Positions 8,442 to 17,856 are shown, numbered from the stretch's first letter. The stretch: DNA of 64,000 bases from Acrocarpospora macrocephala (GCF_009687865.1 NZ_BLAE01000030.1:1-64000), one strand, 5' to 3'. Program-made: numbers and translations. Notes: a model not told the origin generated them from the letters alone.

Positions 8442-9887
8442 ATGGACGATGTGGTGATCATAGGTGCGGGCCCGGTGGGGCTCCTGCTGGCATGCGAGCT
8501 GAGCCTGACCGGCGTCCTGCCGGTCGTACTCGACAAGCGGACGGAGCCGGGCGACGCGCCCAAGGCCAACGGGCTGGGCGGGCAGATCGTCGAGCTGCTG
8601 GACCACCGCGGGCTGCTGGAGCGCCTGAGCGCCGGCAGTCCCTTCTTCGGCACCCCGCCGGGGTTCCCCTTCGGCTCGGTTCCGCTGCGCTTCGCCGGGG
8701 TGCAGGACATCCCGCTGCGCATGCTGATGATCCAGCAGCCGCGGCTGGAGCGGCTGCTGGCCGAGCGCGCGGCCGAGCTGGGCGTGCGGATCCGGTGGGG
8801 CCACGAGCTGACCGGGCTCGCCCAGGACGAGACCGGGGTGCGGCTCGAAGGCGAGGGATTCCGGCTGCACGCCCGCTACGCGGTGGGCTGCGACGGCGGG
8901 CACAGCCGGGTCCGGGAGCTGGCCGGGATCGGCTTCCCCGGCACGACCGACGACGAGGTGCTGCGGCTGGGGCACTTCACCACCGGCACCGAGACCGGCG
9001 TCTTCGACCACGCGCAGGTCGCCGGGCTGCAGCCGGGCTGGAACCGCACCCGGGGCGGGCGCCTGCTGCTCACCTCGCTCCAGCCCGGCGTCCACATCGT
9101 GGGCGTACGGGAGAAGGGGACCCGCACGGCGGGCCCGGTCACGCTGCCGGAGTTCCAGGCGGCCGTCGCCAGGGTGCTCGGCGGGGACCTGCCGCTGGGC
9201 GAGCCGATCTGGCTGTCGAGCACGGTCTCCCAGGCACGCCTCGCCGAACGCTACCGGGCCGACCGGGTGTTCGTGGCCGGCGACGCCGCCCACCTGTTCC
9301 CCGCGGGCGGCTCGGCGCTCAACGTCGGCATGATGGACGCGGCCAACCTCGGCTGGAAACTCTCCGCCCGGCTGCGCGCCCGAGGGCCGGACGGCCTGCT
9401 GGACACCTACGACTCCGAACGCCGCCCCGTCGCCGAACGCGCCCTCATGCAGACCCGCGCCCAAGCGGCCCTCGACCGCCTGGACGGCGAGGAGGGCGCC
9501 GCCCTGCGAACACTGCTCACCGAGGTCTTCGCCTACGACCAGCCGCTGCGCCACCTCGCCGACCTGCTCCAGGGCTCCGACCCGCCGTACGGCACGGCGG
9601 ACCACCCCCTGGTCGGCCGCCCGGTCCCCGACCTCCGCCTGACCACCGGCACCGGTGACCAGCGCGTGGCCGAACTCCTGCGCCATGGCCGCCCCGTCCT
9701 GCTCGACCTGGGCGGCGATCCCGTCCCCCGGATCGACAGCACCTGGATCGACGTGGTCCGGGCCCGCTGCCACGCCCTTCCGACCGACGCCCTGCTGATC
9801 CGCCCGGACGGCTACGTGGCCTGGGCGGGCGCCGACGGGCTCACCGAGGCGATCGAGACGTGGTTCACCCCGGTTAAGGCCGGATGA
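8442..9887 (+). CDS. FAD-dependent aromatic-ring monooxygenase (PheA/TfdB family)
   Basis: A 481-residue class A flavoprotein hydroxylase, complete. FAD motif GAGPVG at residues 8-13, the DG-type motif CDGGHSRVRELAGI about 150, and the FAD-ribityl motif VAGDAAHLFPAGGSALNVG about 280. The C-terminal thioredoxin-like extension (VAELLRHGRPVLLDLG ... DALLIRPDGYVAW) is typical of large aromatic hydroxylases including Rox. It should hydroxylate an aromatic compound or drug with NAD(P)H and O2. Divergent from the HTH/Clp_N operon and sharing its palindromic control site, so it is probably induced by its own substrate. Its 3' end overlaps the convergent dehydrogenase by 14 bp. Confidence 0.9.
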   Translation: MDDVVIIGAGPVGLLLACELSLTGVLPVVLDKRTEPGDAPKANGLGGQIVELLDHRGLLERLSAGSPFFGTPPGFPFGSVPLRFAGVQDIPLRMLMIQQPRLERLLAERAAELGVRIRWGHELTGLAQDETGVRLEGEGFRLHARYAVGCDGGHSRVRELAGIGFPGTTDDEVLRLGHFTTGTETGVFDHAQVAGLQPGWNRTRGGRLLLTSLQPGVHIVGVREKGTRTAGPVTLPEFQAAVARVLGGDLPLGEPIWLSSTVSQARLAERYRADRVFVAGDAAHLFPAGGSALNVGMMDAANLGWKLSARLRARGPDGLLDTYDSERRPVAERALMQTRAQAALDRLDGEEGAALRTLLTEVFAYDQPLRHLADLLQGSDPPYGTADHPLVGRPVPDLRLTTGTGDQRVAELLRHGRPVLLDLGGDPVPRIDSTWIDVVRARCHALPTDALLIRPDGYVAWAGADGLTEAIETWFTPVKAG

Positions 9888-10911
9888 GGACCTTGAGCGC
9901 TTCGCGCCGGTCCATGGCGCGGTATCCGCCGGGGACTTCGTCGAGGTCGATGGTGAGGTCGAAGACCTTGCCCGGCTGGACGGCGCCCTCCAGCACGCCC
10001 GGCAGCAGTTCCTCGATGTAGGCGCGGACGGGGGCAGGGCCACCGGTCAAGGTGATGTTCGGCCCGAACAGGCTGGGAAACCCGACCGGCGCGTCGTCAT
10101 ACTGCGGCACCCCGACCCGGGAGATCACACCGCCGGGACGCACGATGCCGACGGCCTGCTCGTAGGCGGGCATGTGCCCCACCGCCTCCAGCACCTTGGC
10201 GGCGCCGTGGCCGCCGGTGAGCTCGCGCACCTTGGCGATACCCTCCTGGCCGCGTTCGGCGACCACGTCGGTCGCGCCGAACTCCCGGCCCAGGTCGGTA
10301 CGGTCCTTGTGGCGGCCCATCAAGACGATCCGCTCGGCGCCCAGTTGCCTGGCCGACAGCACGGCCAGCAGGCCGACCGCCCCGTCGCCGATCACGACGA
10401 CGGTGTCACCCGGGCCGACGTTGGCGCGTCTGGCGGCGTGGTACCCCGTCCCGTACACATCCGAGAGGGTCAGCAGCCCCGGCAGCAGCGCCGAGTCCTC
10501 GGCCACCGGGACCTTGACGAGCGTCCCGTCGGCCAGCGGAACGCGCACGCCCTCGGCCTGGCCCCCGCCGATCCCGCCCGTGGCCCAGAAACCGCCGTGC
10601 GTGCAGGAGGTCTGCAAACCCTCCCGGCAGAACTCGCAGGTGCCGTCCGACCAGGCGAACGGGGCGATCACGAAGTCGCCCCGGCGCAGCGTGGCGACCT
10701 GGGAGCCGACACCCTCGACCACCCCGACGAACTCGTGGCCCATCGGGCGGCCTTCGGCCGTGGCGGGCATGGAGTGGTACGGGTGCAGATCCGAACCGCA
10801 GACACAGGCGCGCACGACCCGCACCAGCGCATCGGTCGGCTCCTGGAGCACCGGATCGGGGACCTCCTCGACCCGCACGTCACCGGCCCCGTACATGAAC
10901 GTCGCTCGCAT
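9874..10911 (-). CDS. Zinc-dependent alcohol dehydrogenase (MDR family)
   Basis: A 345-residue medium-chain dehydrogenase. Catalytic zinc ligands CGSDLHPYH (about 36-44) and GHEFVG (about 56), structural-zinc-type region with CEFCREGLQTSC (about 90-101; three Cys visible), and NAD(P) motif GDGAVG about 171. ATG at 10911 (MRATFMYGAGDVRVEEVPDP) with GGAGAG upstream; sequence further upstream does not look coding. It oxidises or reduces an alcohol/aldehyde; substrate unknown. A 9-bp GC hairpin lies about 35 nt before the start. Confidence 0.88.
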   Translation of the reverse strand: MRATFMYGAGDVRVEEVPDPVLQEPTDALVRVVRACVCGSDLHPYHSMPATAEGRPMGHEFVGVVEGVGSQVATLRRGDFVIAPFAWSDGTCEFCREGLQTSCTHGGFWATGGIGGGQAEGVRVPLADGTLVKVPVAEDSALLPGLLTLSDVYGTGYHAARRANVGPGDTVVVIGDGAVGLLAVLSARQLGAERIVLMGRHKDRTDLGREFGATDVVAERGQEGIAKVRELTGGHGAAKVLEAVGHMPAYEQAVGIVRPGGVISRVGVPQYDDAPVGFPSLFGPNITLTGGPAPVRAYIEELLPGVLEGAVQPGKVFDLTIDLDEVPGGYRAMDRREALKVLIRP

Positions 10912-10945
10912 ATCTCTCCAGCTGAATAATGTCGAAATGCTCCGG

Positions 10946-10966
10946 CCCGGACGCTGGGCGTCCGGG
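10946..10966. other. Perfect 9-bp hairpin with 3-nt loop upstream of the alcohol dehydrogenase
   Basis: CCCGGACGC (10946-10954), loop TGG, GCGTCCGGG (10958-10966). It lies in the leader of the minus-strand dehydrogenase. It could be an operator or an mRNA leader stem; nothing else decides. Confidence 0.5.
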
Positions 10967-11095
10967 AACTCCAGCAAACGTTCTTTCGCCAACCGGCGGG
11001 AGTCACTGCCATTCCAGGTAACGGCAGTACCTGTCTGGCCGTCGGCGCGCATCTCCTCGCCCATTCAGCTCGATCAGGGGCCGCACGCCGAAGCA

Positions 11096-11135
11096 CCGGC
11101 GGGGACGGGTGCCCGCAGGCAACCGTCCCCGCCGG
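11096..11135 (-). terminator. Strong GC hairpin terminator after the SGNH/FG-GAP gene
   Basis: CCGGCGGGGACGG (11096-11108) pairs perfectly with CCGTCCCCGCCGG (11123-11135) over a 14-nt loop. It starts 8 bp past the stop of the large secreted-protein gene. No U-tract, as is common for actinobacterial hairpin terminators. Confidence 0.7.
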
Positions 11136-11143
11136 GCCACCTA

Positions 11144-14100
11144 CTACAGGGCGGCCTGGTTGCCGCCCGCGTTCAGCCACGCCTCCGTGGCTCCCGAGCG
11201 CGGGTCGACGATCAGGTAGTCGTCAAGGCCGTCACCGGAGAGGTCGGCCAGCTGGATCTCGGCCTCGTAACCGACGGCCACCCCCCAGGCGACCTTCTTC
11301 GGCGCGGCCCAGCGGTTCGCGAACCCGTCCAGGTTCGTCCAGCCGGTCAACATGTTGCTCCGGGTGGGATCCCGGAGCACGTAGTCCGCCCAGCGGTCGC
11401 AGGTGAGGTTCGCGAACATCGTCTTCTCGTTGACGCTCGCCGCCGGCTTGGCGATTTGGCCCTTGGACGCCCATCCGCCCCCTCCCGGGGCGTTCGTGCC
11501 GTCGTTGCGCCACGCGGTGACCGAGTGGTCCGACGCCACGACGAGGTAGTCGTCGTCTCCGTCACCGTCGAGGTCGGCGAACTGGATCTCGCCCTGGTTC
11601 GGCGTGCCGCGCGCGATCGTGCCCACCTCCTTCCAGGCGCTGCCGCCGTTGGCGAAGACGTCGTCGTTGCGCCAGGCCCGCACCACACCGGCACCGGTCA
11701 CGACGAGGTAGTCGTCGTCTCCGTCACCGTCGAAGTCGGCGAAGGCCACCCGTTCCGATGAGGACATCGAGACGCCCTTGGCGATCCTGCCGAGCTGGGA
11801 CCACCCTTTGCCGCCCACCTTGTCGACGTTGTCGTTGCGCCACGCGTCGACGACGCCCCCCGGGCCGACGACGAGGTAGTCGGCGTCCTTGTCGCCGTCG
11901 AGGTCCGCGAAGCGCACCGTCCCGGAGACGTTGAGGTCCCGGACGTGCAGGCCCTTCTCGGCCCAGCCGCTGCCGCCCACCTCGGCGACGTCGTTGTTCT
12001 GCCAGAGGCTGACCTCGCCGCGTTCGCCGATCACGAGGTAGTCGGCGTCCCGGTCGGTGTCGACGTCGGCGAACTGCACCTTGGACCCGCCGCCCAACGC
12101 GGTGCCCTTGGCGATCTGGCCCCGTGACTTCCAGCCCTCGCCGCCCACCTCGGCGACGTCGTCGTTGCGCCAGAAGTCGACCGCGCCGTTGTCGTGCACG
12201 ACCAGATAGTCGGCGTCCTTGTCGCCGTCGATGTCCGCGAAGCGCACCTTCGACCCAGGATTACCGGTGCCCTCGGCGATCTGACCCAGTGACTTCCAGC
12301 CCTCGCCGCCGTCCATGTCGACGTCGTCGTTGCGCCACGCGTCGACCGCGCCGTTGTCGTGCATCACCAGGTAGTCGTCGTCCAGGTCGCCGTCGATGTC
12401 CGCGAAGCGCACCTTCGACCCGGGATTACCGGTACCCTCGGCGATCTGGCCCCACGGGTGCCATCCGCTAGGGCCGAGGACGTAGACGCCGTCGTTGCGC
12501 CAGGCGTCGACCGATCCGTTGTCGTGCACGACCAGGTAGTCGTCGTCGTGGTCGCCGTCGAGGTCGGCGAAGCGCACCTTCGACCCGGGATTGCCCGTAC
12601 CCGGGGCGATCTGGCCGCGGCGGTCCCAGCCACCGGTGATCTTGGTCCACGCGTCGACCGCGCCGTTGTCCTTGAGGAGCAGGTAGTCGGTCAGGCCGTT
12701 GCCGTCGATGTCCGCGAACCGTACCGCACCGCTGACACGGGACACCCCACCCGTGGCGATCTTGCCGCGGTCGACCCAGCCGCCGCCCACGGTCGGGCAG
12801 AAGCTGTCGTCGGGGCCGCCGACGTTCGGATCGGTGACCCCGCCCTGCGGCTCCTCTACCCAGCCGCGGGACATCATGGCTTCCGTCGTCTCCGCGAACT
12901 CCCGGGCTATGAAGGCGTACCCGATGTCGTTGGGGTGCAGCCGGTCGAACATCATGTCGTCGGTCATGGGCCCCATCTCCGCGAGCATGACCTTCTGCCC
13001 CCGGTCCTGGTACCTCTCGACCAACGCGCGGACCTCCGTGTTGTACGCGTTGCGCCGGGCCTGCGCCGGCGCGTCGCCCACCACCGGCACCAGCGTCGCC
13101 ACGGCGATCGCCACCTCCGGCGAGCCCTCGCGCACCTGATCGATCAGGCGGCCCAGGCGCGCGGGGGCGTTCGACACGTCCACGCCGCGCTGGATGTCGT
13201 TCGTCCCCGCCATGAGCGTCACGACGTTCGGGCGCATGTTGGCAGCGTCGCGGCCCGCGGGTCCGGCGATCTGGTCGATCTCCCGGCCCGGATATCCGTT
13301 GTGGTCGTCGTCCATCATGCTGCCCGAGCTGTTCGAGCCCACGAAGTCCAGGCCGGAACTGACCTCGCGCAGCCTGTCCCACAGCCCGTCCCGGTATCCG
13401 TTGCCGTCGGAGCTGCCGACGCCATAGGTGATCGAGTCACCCGCCGGCATCACCCGCAGCGCGCTCCGAGCCCTGACCCGTGAGACCGCGTCGGCGAGGT
13501 TCCTGCCGACCTCCCGGAGGAACTCGCCCGCGGTCGCGCAGCCCTCCTTGAAGGTTGTCCACCCGGCGGACAGCCGGTCACCCAGCCGGACGAGCGCCTG
13601 CCCCAGTCGGTCGATGTGACCGGGCAGCACCTCCTTGGACCAGCGGCTGACGCCGCCCTCCCAGGCGGCCCCCCCTGCGGCCAGGAGGAGCGACTGGGCG
13701 AGCGTCTCGGCCCACGCCTTGCCGTCCTTGAGGGTGCCGTCGATGGCCTGGATGATGATCCCCCGCGTCATGCCGCCGAAGAAGTTGCCGATGACGACAC
13801 ACATCACGGCCGCCTCGGGGGCGAAGCCGATACAGATGGACCGCAGCACCAGCCCGGTCAGCACGCCCGCGGCCGCGGCCAGAATGTTGGCCCAAAACGA
13901 GGCGTTCGTGAGCGGCTGATCGGAGTCGACGCGTATCGCGATGCCGGTATCCGTGATCGACAGTTGCCCGTCGAAGTCGGGCCAGTCGTCGGGGTCCTCG
14001 CCGCCCCCCGGCATGCCGTTCGTATGCTCCTCGAAGTCCTCGCGAATGGTGTCGCTGAGGCGCGGGTTACGGCTCTGCGTCTCCTGGAGAAACTCGCGCA

Positions 14101-14305
14101 TCTGGTCCCGGTCGAAGCCGGACGCGTCCAGCTCCAGGGTGACGGACTCCTCCGCCACAACCACGGAGAAATTCCCGACGGAGCCACTCGGCACGGCGAA
14201 CCGCGGCCCCGCCGCCGCTGTCGCCGGCGGCGTCAGGCCCAGTAACAGAGCCACCACGATGGACATGGTCAAAGCCACACGGCCAGTCGTTCTTCGCGTA
14301 TTCAC
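11144..14305 (-). CDS. Secreted SGNH/GDSL hydrolase with about ten FG-GAP/VCBS repeats
   Basis: A 1053-residue exported protein. Sec signal peptide at 1-30 (RRTTGRVALTMSIVVALLLG, cleavage near ATA-AAG). A helical, partly hydrophobic region about 150-220 is of unknown role. The SGNH hydrolase domain spans about 280-470: block I PAGDSITYG (Ser about 288), block III AGTNDI (about 367), block V DRLHPND (about 455), giving Ser/Gly/Asn/His. About ten FG-GAP-type repeats follow to the C-terminus, each with a Ca-binding-like DxDGDxDxDYLV loop and a xAWRND ending, probably a beta-propeller for polymer or surface binding. GTG at 14305 has GGAGG 5 nt upstream. Likely an extracellular esterase on a polysaccharide; substrate is inference. 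Confidence 0.88.
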   Translation of the reverse strand: MNTRRTTGRVALTMSIVVALLLGLTPPATAAAGPRFAVPSGSVGNFSVVVAEESVTLELDASGFDRDQMREFLQETQSRNPRLSDTIREDFEEHTNGMPGGGEDPDDWPDFDGQLSITDTGIAIRVDSDQPLTNASFWANILAAAAGVLTGLVLRSICIGFAPEAAVMCVVIGNFFGGMTRGIIIQAIDGTLKDGKAWAETLAQSLLLAAGGAAWEGGVSRWSKEVLPGHIDRLGQALVRLGDRLSAGWTTFKEGCATAGEFLREVGRNLADAVSRVRARSALRVMPAGDSITYGVGSSDGNGYRDGLWDRLREVSSGLDFVGSNSSGSMMDDDHNGYPGREIDQIAGPAGRDAANMRPNVVTLMAGTNDIQRGVDVSNAPARLGRLIDQVREGSPEVAIAVATLVPVVGDAPAQARRNAYNTEVRALVERYQDRGQKVMLAEMGPMTDDMMFDRLHPNDIGYAFIAREFAETTEAMMSRGWVEEPQGGVTDPNVGGPDDSFCPTVGGGWVDRGKIATGGVSRVSGAVRFADIDGNGLTDYLLLKDNGAVDAWTKITGGWDRRGQIAPGTGNPGSKVRFADLDGDHDDDYLVVHDNGSVDAWRNDGVYVLGPSGWHPWGQIAEGTGNPGSKVRFADIDGDLDDDYLVMHDNGAVDAWRNDDVDMDGGEGWKSLGQIAEGTGNPGSKVRFADIDGDKDADYLVVHDNGAVDFWRNDDVAEVGGEGWKSRGQIAKGTALGGGSKVQFADVDTDRDADYLVIGERGEVSLWQNNDVAEVGGSGWAEKGLHVRDLNVSGTVRFADLDGDKDADYLVVGPGGVVDAWRNDNVDKVGGKGWSQLGRIAKGVSMSSSERVAFADFDGDGDDDYLVVTGAGVVRAWRNDDVFANGGSAWKEVGTIARGTPNQGEIQFADLDGDGDDDYLVVASDHSVTAWRNDGTNAPGGGGWASKGQIAKPAASVNEKTMFANLTCDRWADYVLRDPTRSNMLTGWTNLDGFANRWAAPKKVAWGVAVGYEAEIQLADLSGDGLDDYLIVDPRSGATEAWLNAGGNQAAL

Positions 14306-14467
14306 GCACACCTCCGCATTCGCGGGAAGATCATCTCCAACCCACACAAGATCGAGGTGAATCGCCTATTAACACTCGCGGGTGGTTATGACGAATTGCA
14401 GTGGCCCCACCCGGGCGGCTTGGGGGCGTGCGCTCAGATCGAGCGTGCCGCCATGCAGCCGGGCCCC

Positions 14468-15304
14468 TCAGCCCTTCACTCCGGTCAAGGTGACGCCCTC
14501 GATGAAAACCCGCTGGGCGAGGAAGAACACGATGATGACCGGCGCCATGACCAGCAGGGTGGCCGCCATGGTGAGATTCCACTGGACGCTGTGCAGCGCC
14601 TTGAACGACGCCAGCCCGAGAGACAAGGTCCAATTGTCGAGATTCGTCGAGGCGTACAGGAGGGGTCCGTAGTAGTCGTTCCAGCAGTAGAAGAACTGGA
14701 ACAGGGCCACTGCGGCGACCGCGGGGCGGGCCATCGGCAGGATCACCCGGAGCAGCGTGCGCAGGTCCGAGCAGCCGTCCACGCGGGCCGCCTCGACGTA
14801 CTCCTTGGGGATGGTCAGCAGGAACTGCCGGAGCAGGAAGATCGAGAAGGCGTCGCCGAGCAGCATCGGCAGGATCAGCGGCCACAGCGTGCCGGTCAGC
14901 CCGGCCCTGGCCCAGATCAGGTAGACGGGCACGGCGACCACCTGCGGCGGCAACATCATCATCGTGATGACCAGCAGGAAGGCCACCCGCCGCCCGGGAA
15001 AGCGGAACCGGGCCAGCGCGTACGCCACCGGGATCGACGACAGCAGCATGGCGGCGGTGCCGAGCACCGCGTACAGCAGGGTGTTGCCCAGCCAGCGCAG
15101 CAGCGGCGAGCGTTCGAACACCTCGGCGAAGTTGTCCCAGTTCCAGCTGTGCGGCCAGAGCTGGCTGGTCAGCGCCTGCTGGTCGGTCATCAGCGCGGTC
15201 AGCCCGACGAACACCAGCGGGCCCAGGAACATCGCCGCCAGCGCCAGGGCCAGCGCGTGGGTGGCGATCCAGTACAGCGCCCTGCGGCGGCGCGTGCCCC
15301 TCAC
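14468..15304 (-). CDS. Sugar ABC transporter permease 2 (MalG type)
   Basis: A 278-residue inner-membrane permease of a CUT1-type carbohydrate importer with six predicted membrane helices. The EAA loop that docks the ATPase is EYVEAARVDGCSDLRTLLRV (about 183). GTG at 15304 overlaps the stop of the upstream permease (GTGA), which fixes the start. Last gene of the operon binding protein, permease 1, permease 2. No ATPase gene is present; CUT1 systems of actinomycetes usually share one (MsiK) encoded elsewhere. Confidence 0.92.
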   Translation of the reverse strand: MRGTRRRRALYWIATHALALALAAMFLGPLVFVGLTALMTDQQALTSQLWPHSWNWDNFAEVFERSPLLRWLGNTLLYAVLGTAAMLLSSIPVAYALARFRFPGRRVAFLLVITMMMLPPQVVAVPVYLIWARAGLTGTLWPLILPMLLGDAFSIFLLRQFLLTIPKEYVEAARVDGCSDLRTLLRVILPMARPAVAAVALFQFFYCWNDYYGPLLYASTNLDNWTLSLGLASFKALHSVQWNLTMAATLLVMAPVIIVFFLAQRVFIEGVTLTGVKG

Positions 15305-16245
15305 CGCAGGCCCCCTTCCTCGTCCAGGCCGCGGAAACGGCGCAGCAGGACCAGCGTGAACGCCATGGACGCGGCGAACAGCAGCAGCGCGAGCACGCAG
15401 GCGTAGCCCATGGAGTAGTCCCGGAAGCCCGCGTAGAAGAGCCACTGCGGCAGGGTGAGCGTGGACATCTCCGGGTAGCCGGGGACGAAGGTGGTCCCAG
15501 GGGAGTCCGTGCTGCCGGAGGCCACCCGGGCGGCGATCATCGCCTGGGTGAAGTACTGCAGGGCGTAGATCACCCCCGTGACCGCGGAGAACATCAGCAC
15601 CGGCGAGATCAGCGGCAGCGTGATGCTGCGGAAGCACCGCCACGCGCCCGCGCCGTCGATCTCGGCCGCCTCGTACAGGTGCCGGGGCACGTCCAGCAGA
15701 GCGGCCAGGAAGATCACCATGACGTTGCCGATCCCCCACATGCCCAGCAGGGTCAGGCTCGGCTTGGACCAGGCCGGGTCGCCGAACCAGTCAGGACCGG
15801 AGACGCCGATCAGCCGCAGCGCCTGGTTGAGCGGCCCGGTGGCCGGGTTGAGCAGGAAGACGAAGGAGACCGTCCCGGCCACCAGCGGCACCAGCGAGGG
15901 GAGATAGAAGACGGTTCGGAAGAACCCGGCGCCCGCCTTCAGCCGGGTGACCAGCTGGGCCAGCCCCAGCGCGAAGACCAGCTGGACCGGGACCATGAAG
16001 ACCACCAGCCAGAGCGTGTTCTGGATCGCGACCAGGGCGCGCGGATCGCGCAGCAGGTACCGGTAGTTGTCCAGGCCGATGAACTCCAGCGTGAACAGGT
16101 CGTACCGGTGGAAGGAGAAGTAGACCGTGGCCAGCAGCGGATAGAGGAAGAACACCGCGAAACCGGTCAGCCACGGCGACAGCCAGAGGAGGGCGCGCAG
16201 GCCCTCACGGCGCCGCCACCGCGGCGCCGTGCGGGTGAGGCTCAT
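15301..16245 (-). CDS. Sugar ABC transporter permease 1 (MalF type)
   Basis: A 314-residue permease with an N-terminal basic stretch and six hydrophobic segments, beginning LLWLSPWLTGFAVFFLYPLL. EAA motif LYEAAEIDGAGAWRCFRSIT near 195. It forms the transmembrane channel together with the next gene. The ATG at 16245 lies 4 bp after the binding-protein stop. Confidence 0.92.
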   Translation of the reverse strand: MSLTRTAPRWRRREGLRALLWLSPWLTGFAVFFLYPLLATVYFSFHRYDLFTLEFIGLDNYRYLLRDPRALVAIQNTLWLVVFMVPVQLVFALGLAQLVTRLKAGAGFFRTVFYLPSLVPLVAGTVSFVFLLNPATGPLNQALRLIGVSGPDWFGDPAWSKPSLTLLGMWGIGNVMVIFLAALLDVPRHLYEAAEIDGAGAWRCFRSITLPLISPVLMFSAVTGVIYALQYFTQAMIAARVASGSTDSPGTTFVPGYPEMSTLTLPQWLFYAGFRDYSMGYACVLALLLFAASMAFTLVLLRRFRGLDEEGGLR

Positions 16246-16249
16246 CCCC

Positions 16250-17587
16250 TCAGCCCCCGGACAGCTTGAGCTTGTCGTTGATCTCCTTGTCGACCTTGGC
16301 CAGGCCCGCGTCCAGGTCCTTGACCCGGCCCGCCTCCCATTCGAGCACGAAGGTGGAGAACGCCTCCTGGTTGAAGACGCTGTTGACGTTGGACGGCAGG
16401 GTGGTCGTCTTCGGGTGCTCGAAGATCTGCAGGAAGGTGGCGAAGTTGGCGTCCTTGGCCAGCGCCGGGGACTCCATCGCCGCCTTGGTGGTCGGCACGT
16501 TGCGCAGCGCGTTGGAGAGGGTGACCAGGCCGTCGGTGTCGGTGGTCAGGTATTTCACCAGTTCCCAGGCGGCCTGCGGGTTCTTGGCGCCTCTGGGCAC
16601 GCCGATCACGGTGCCCGCGGTGAAGCCGGAGCCGTACAGGTCGGGCTTGGCGTCGGCGACCGGGAGCGGGGCGGTGCCGTAGTCCATGGACTTGGCGTCC
16701 TCGTCGGCGGCGATCATGGCGTTCCGCCACTCGCCGTCCAGGACCATGGCGACCTTGCCCTGGAAGAACGGGTGCTCGGCGCCCCACTCGTCGCCCAGGG
16801 ACTTGCGGAAGGTCTCCAGGTTGGCGTAGCCGTACCAGTCGAGGAGCTCCTTCTGCCAGGTCAGCAGCTGCTTCCAGGCGGGGTCGGAGCCGATCGCCGA
16901 GGTGCCGTCGGGGTTGTACCAGGTGGCGCCGACCATCGGGCCGAGGTGGGAGAGGGAGTTCTCGTAGTACTGGGTGCTCGGGATGAACCCGGCCACCTTG
17001 ATCGTGCCGTCCGGGTCCCGGACGGTGAGCTCCTTGGCCAGCCTGGTCAGCTCCGACAGCGTCCTGGGCGGCTCGTTGCCCTTCATCAGAGCCTTGTTGT
17101 AGTAGAGGCCGTACGCGTCGGCCAGCAGCGGCATGGTGCAGCGTTTGCCCTCGAACTCGGTGTAGGCGCGGGCCGCCGCCGGCAGCACCGACAGGTCGAT
17201 GCCGTCCTGCTTGATCACCTGGGTGAGGTCCTGGAAGACCCCGCTGCGGCACCACTGCGCCACGTTGTCGGTGGTGAAGGAGGACGCCACGTCCGGCGCG
17301 TTGCCGCCGCGGACCGCCTGGGTGATGTGCTCGTCCTGTACGCCCTTGACCATCTTCACGCTGATCTGCGGGAACTTCTTGTTGAACCCGGCGATGGCGT
17401 CGGTGAACGCCTTGACCTCCGAGTCGGCCGCGAAGCCGTGCCACAGTTCGATGGTGGCCGCCGGGAGGGACGCCGATCCGGACGGTTTGGGCTGGGAGCC
17501 GAGGGTGGGGGCGTCGGTGCCGGCCGTACAGGCGGTGGAGACGGCCAGCGCGGCCAGCGCGGCCACGGCGAGAACGGTTCGATGCAC
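16250..17587 (-). CDS. Sugar ABC transporter substrate-binding lipoprotein
   Basis: A 445-residue extracellular solute-binding protein (family 1). GTG at 17587 has AGGAGG just upstream and gives a signal peptide with lipobox AVSTAC, so the mature protein is anchored by lipidated Cys about 20. Typical features are IELWHGF near 45, APDVASSF, and VPRGAKNPQAAWELVKYLT in the C-terminal lobe. It delivers an oligosaccharide to the two permeases. Two palindromic operators lie 46-96 bp upstream. Confidence 0.92.
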   Translation of the reverse strand: MHRTVLAVAALAALAVSTACTAGTDAPTLGSQPKPSGSASLPAATIELWHGFAADSEVKAFTDAIAGFNKKFPQISVKMVKGVQDEHITQAVRGGNAPDVASSFTTDNVAQWCRSGVFQDLTQVIKQDGIDLSVLPAAARAYTEFEGKRCTMPLLADAYGLYYNKALMKGNEPPRTLSELTRLAKELTVRDPDGTIKVAGFIPSTQYYENSLSHLGPMVGATWYNPDGTSAIGSDPAWKQLLTWQKELLDWYGYANLETFRKSLGDEWGAEHPFFQGKVAMVLDGEWRNAMIAADEDAKSMDYGTAPLPVADAKPDLYGSGFTAGTVIGVPRGAKNPQAAWELVKYLTTDTDGLVTLSNALRNVPTTKAAMESPALAKDANFATFLQIFEHPKTTTLPSNVNSVFNQEAFSTFVLEWEAGRVKDLDAGLAKVDKEINDKLKLSGG

Positions 17588-17632
17588 GGGGGCCTCCTGC
17601 GCGCGGTGGTGCTGGGTGAAGAACATTCAACA

Positions 17633-17683
17633 TTAGGAAAGAAAGTTTCCTAACGAATCTTGAAAGTAAGGAAACTTTCCGAA
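17633..17683. promoter_or_regulatory. Two palindromic operators of the sugar ABC operon
   Basis: Operator 1: TTAGGAAA (17633-17640), spacer GAAAG, TTTCCTAA (17646-17653). Operator 2: TAAGGAAA (17667-17674), C, TTTCCGAA (17676-17683). The shared half-site is TWAGGAAA. Placement just before the operon and symmetry suggest a sugar-responsive repressor, perhaps of the ROK or LacI type, which is not encoded in the window. The family assignment is a guess. Confidence 0.6.
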
Positions 17684-17856
17684 CTCGTCAAGCGCGGGGA
17701 AGCTCTTGCAACCGACTCGTGACCGCGGCGTTGCAATCAGGCCATGGCCGATCGGCGCGACCCGTTTCGCCTGCACCCGGCTCTCCTGTGCCGCGGTGGC
17801 ACATGCCGAACAGACAACCACTTGCCAATTCGGCAACCATGTTCCATTCTGGAGAC

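Noticed and set aside
11200-12800. Regular direct repeats resembling a CRISPR or satellite array
   Set aside because: They are the coding repeats (about 160 bp) of the FG-GAP protein; there are no short spacers.
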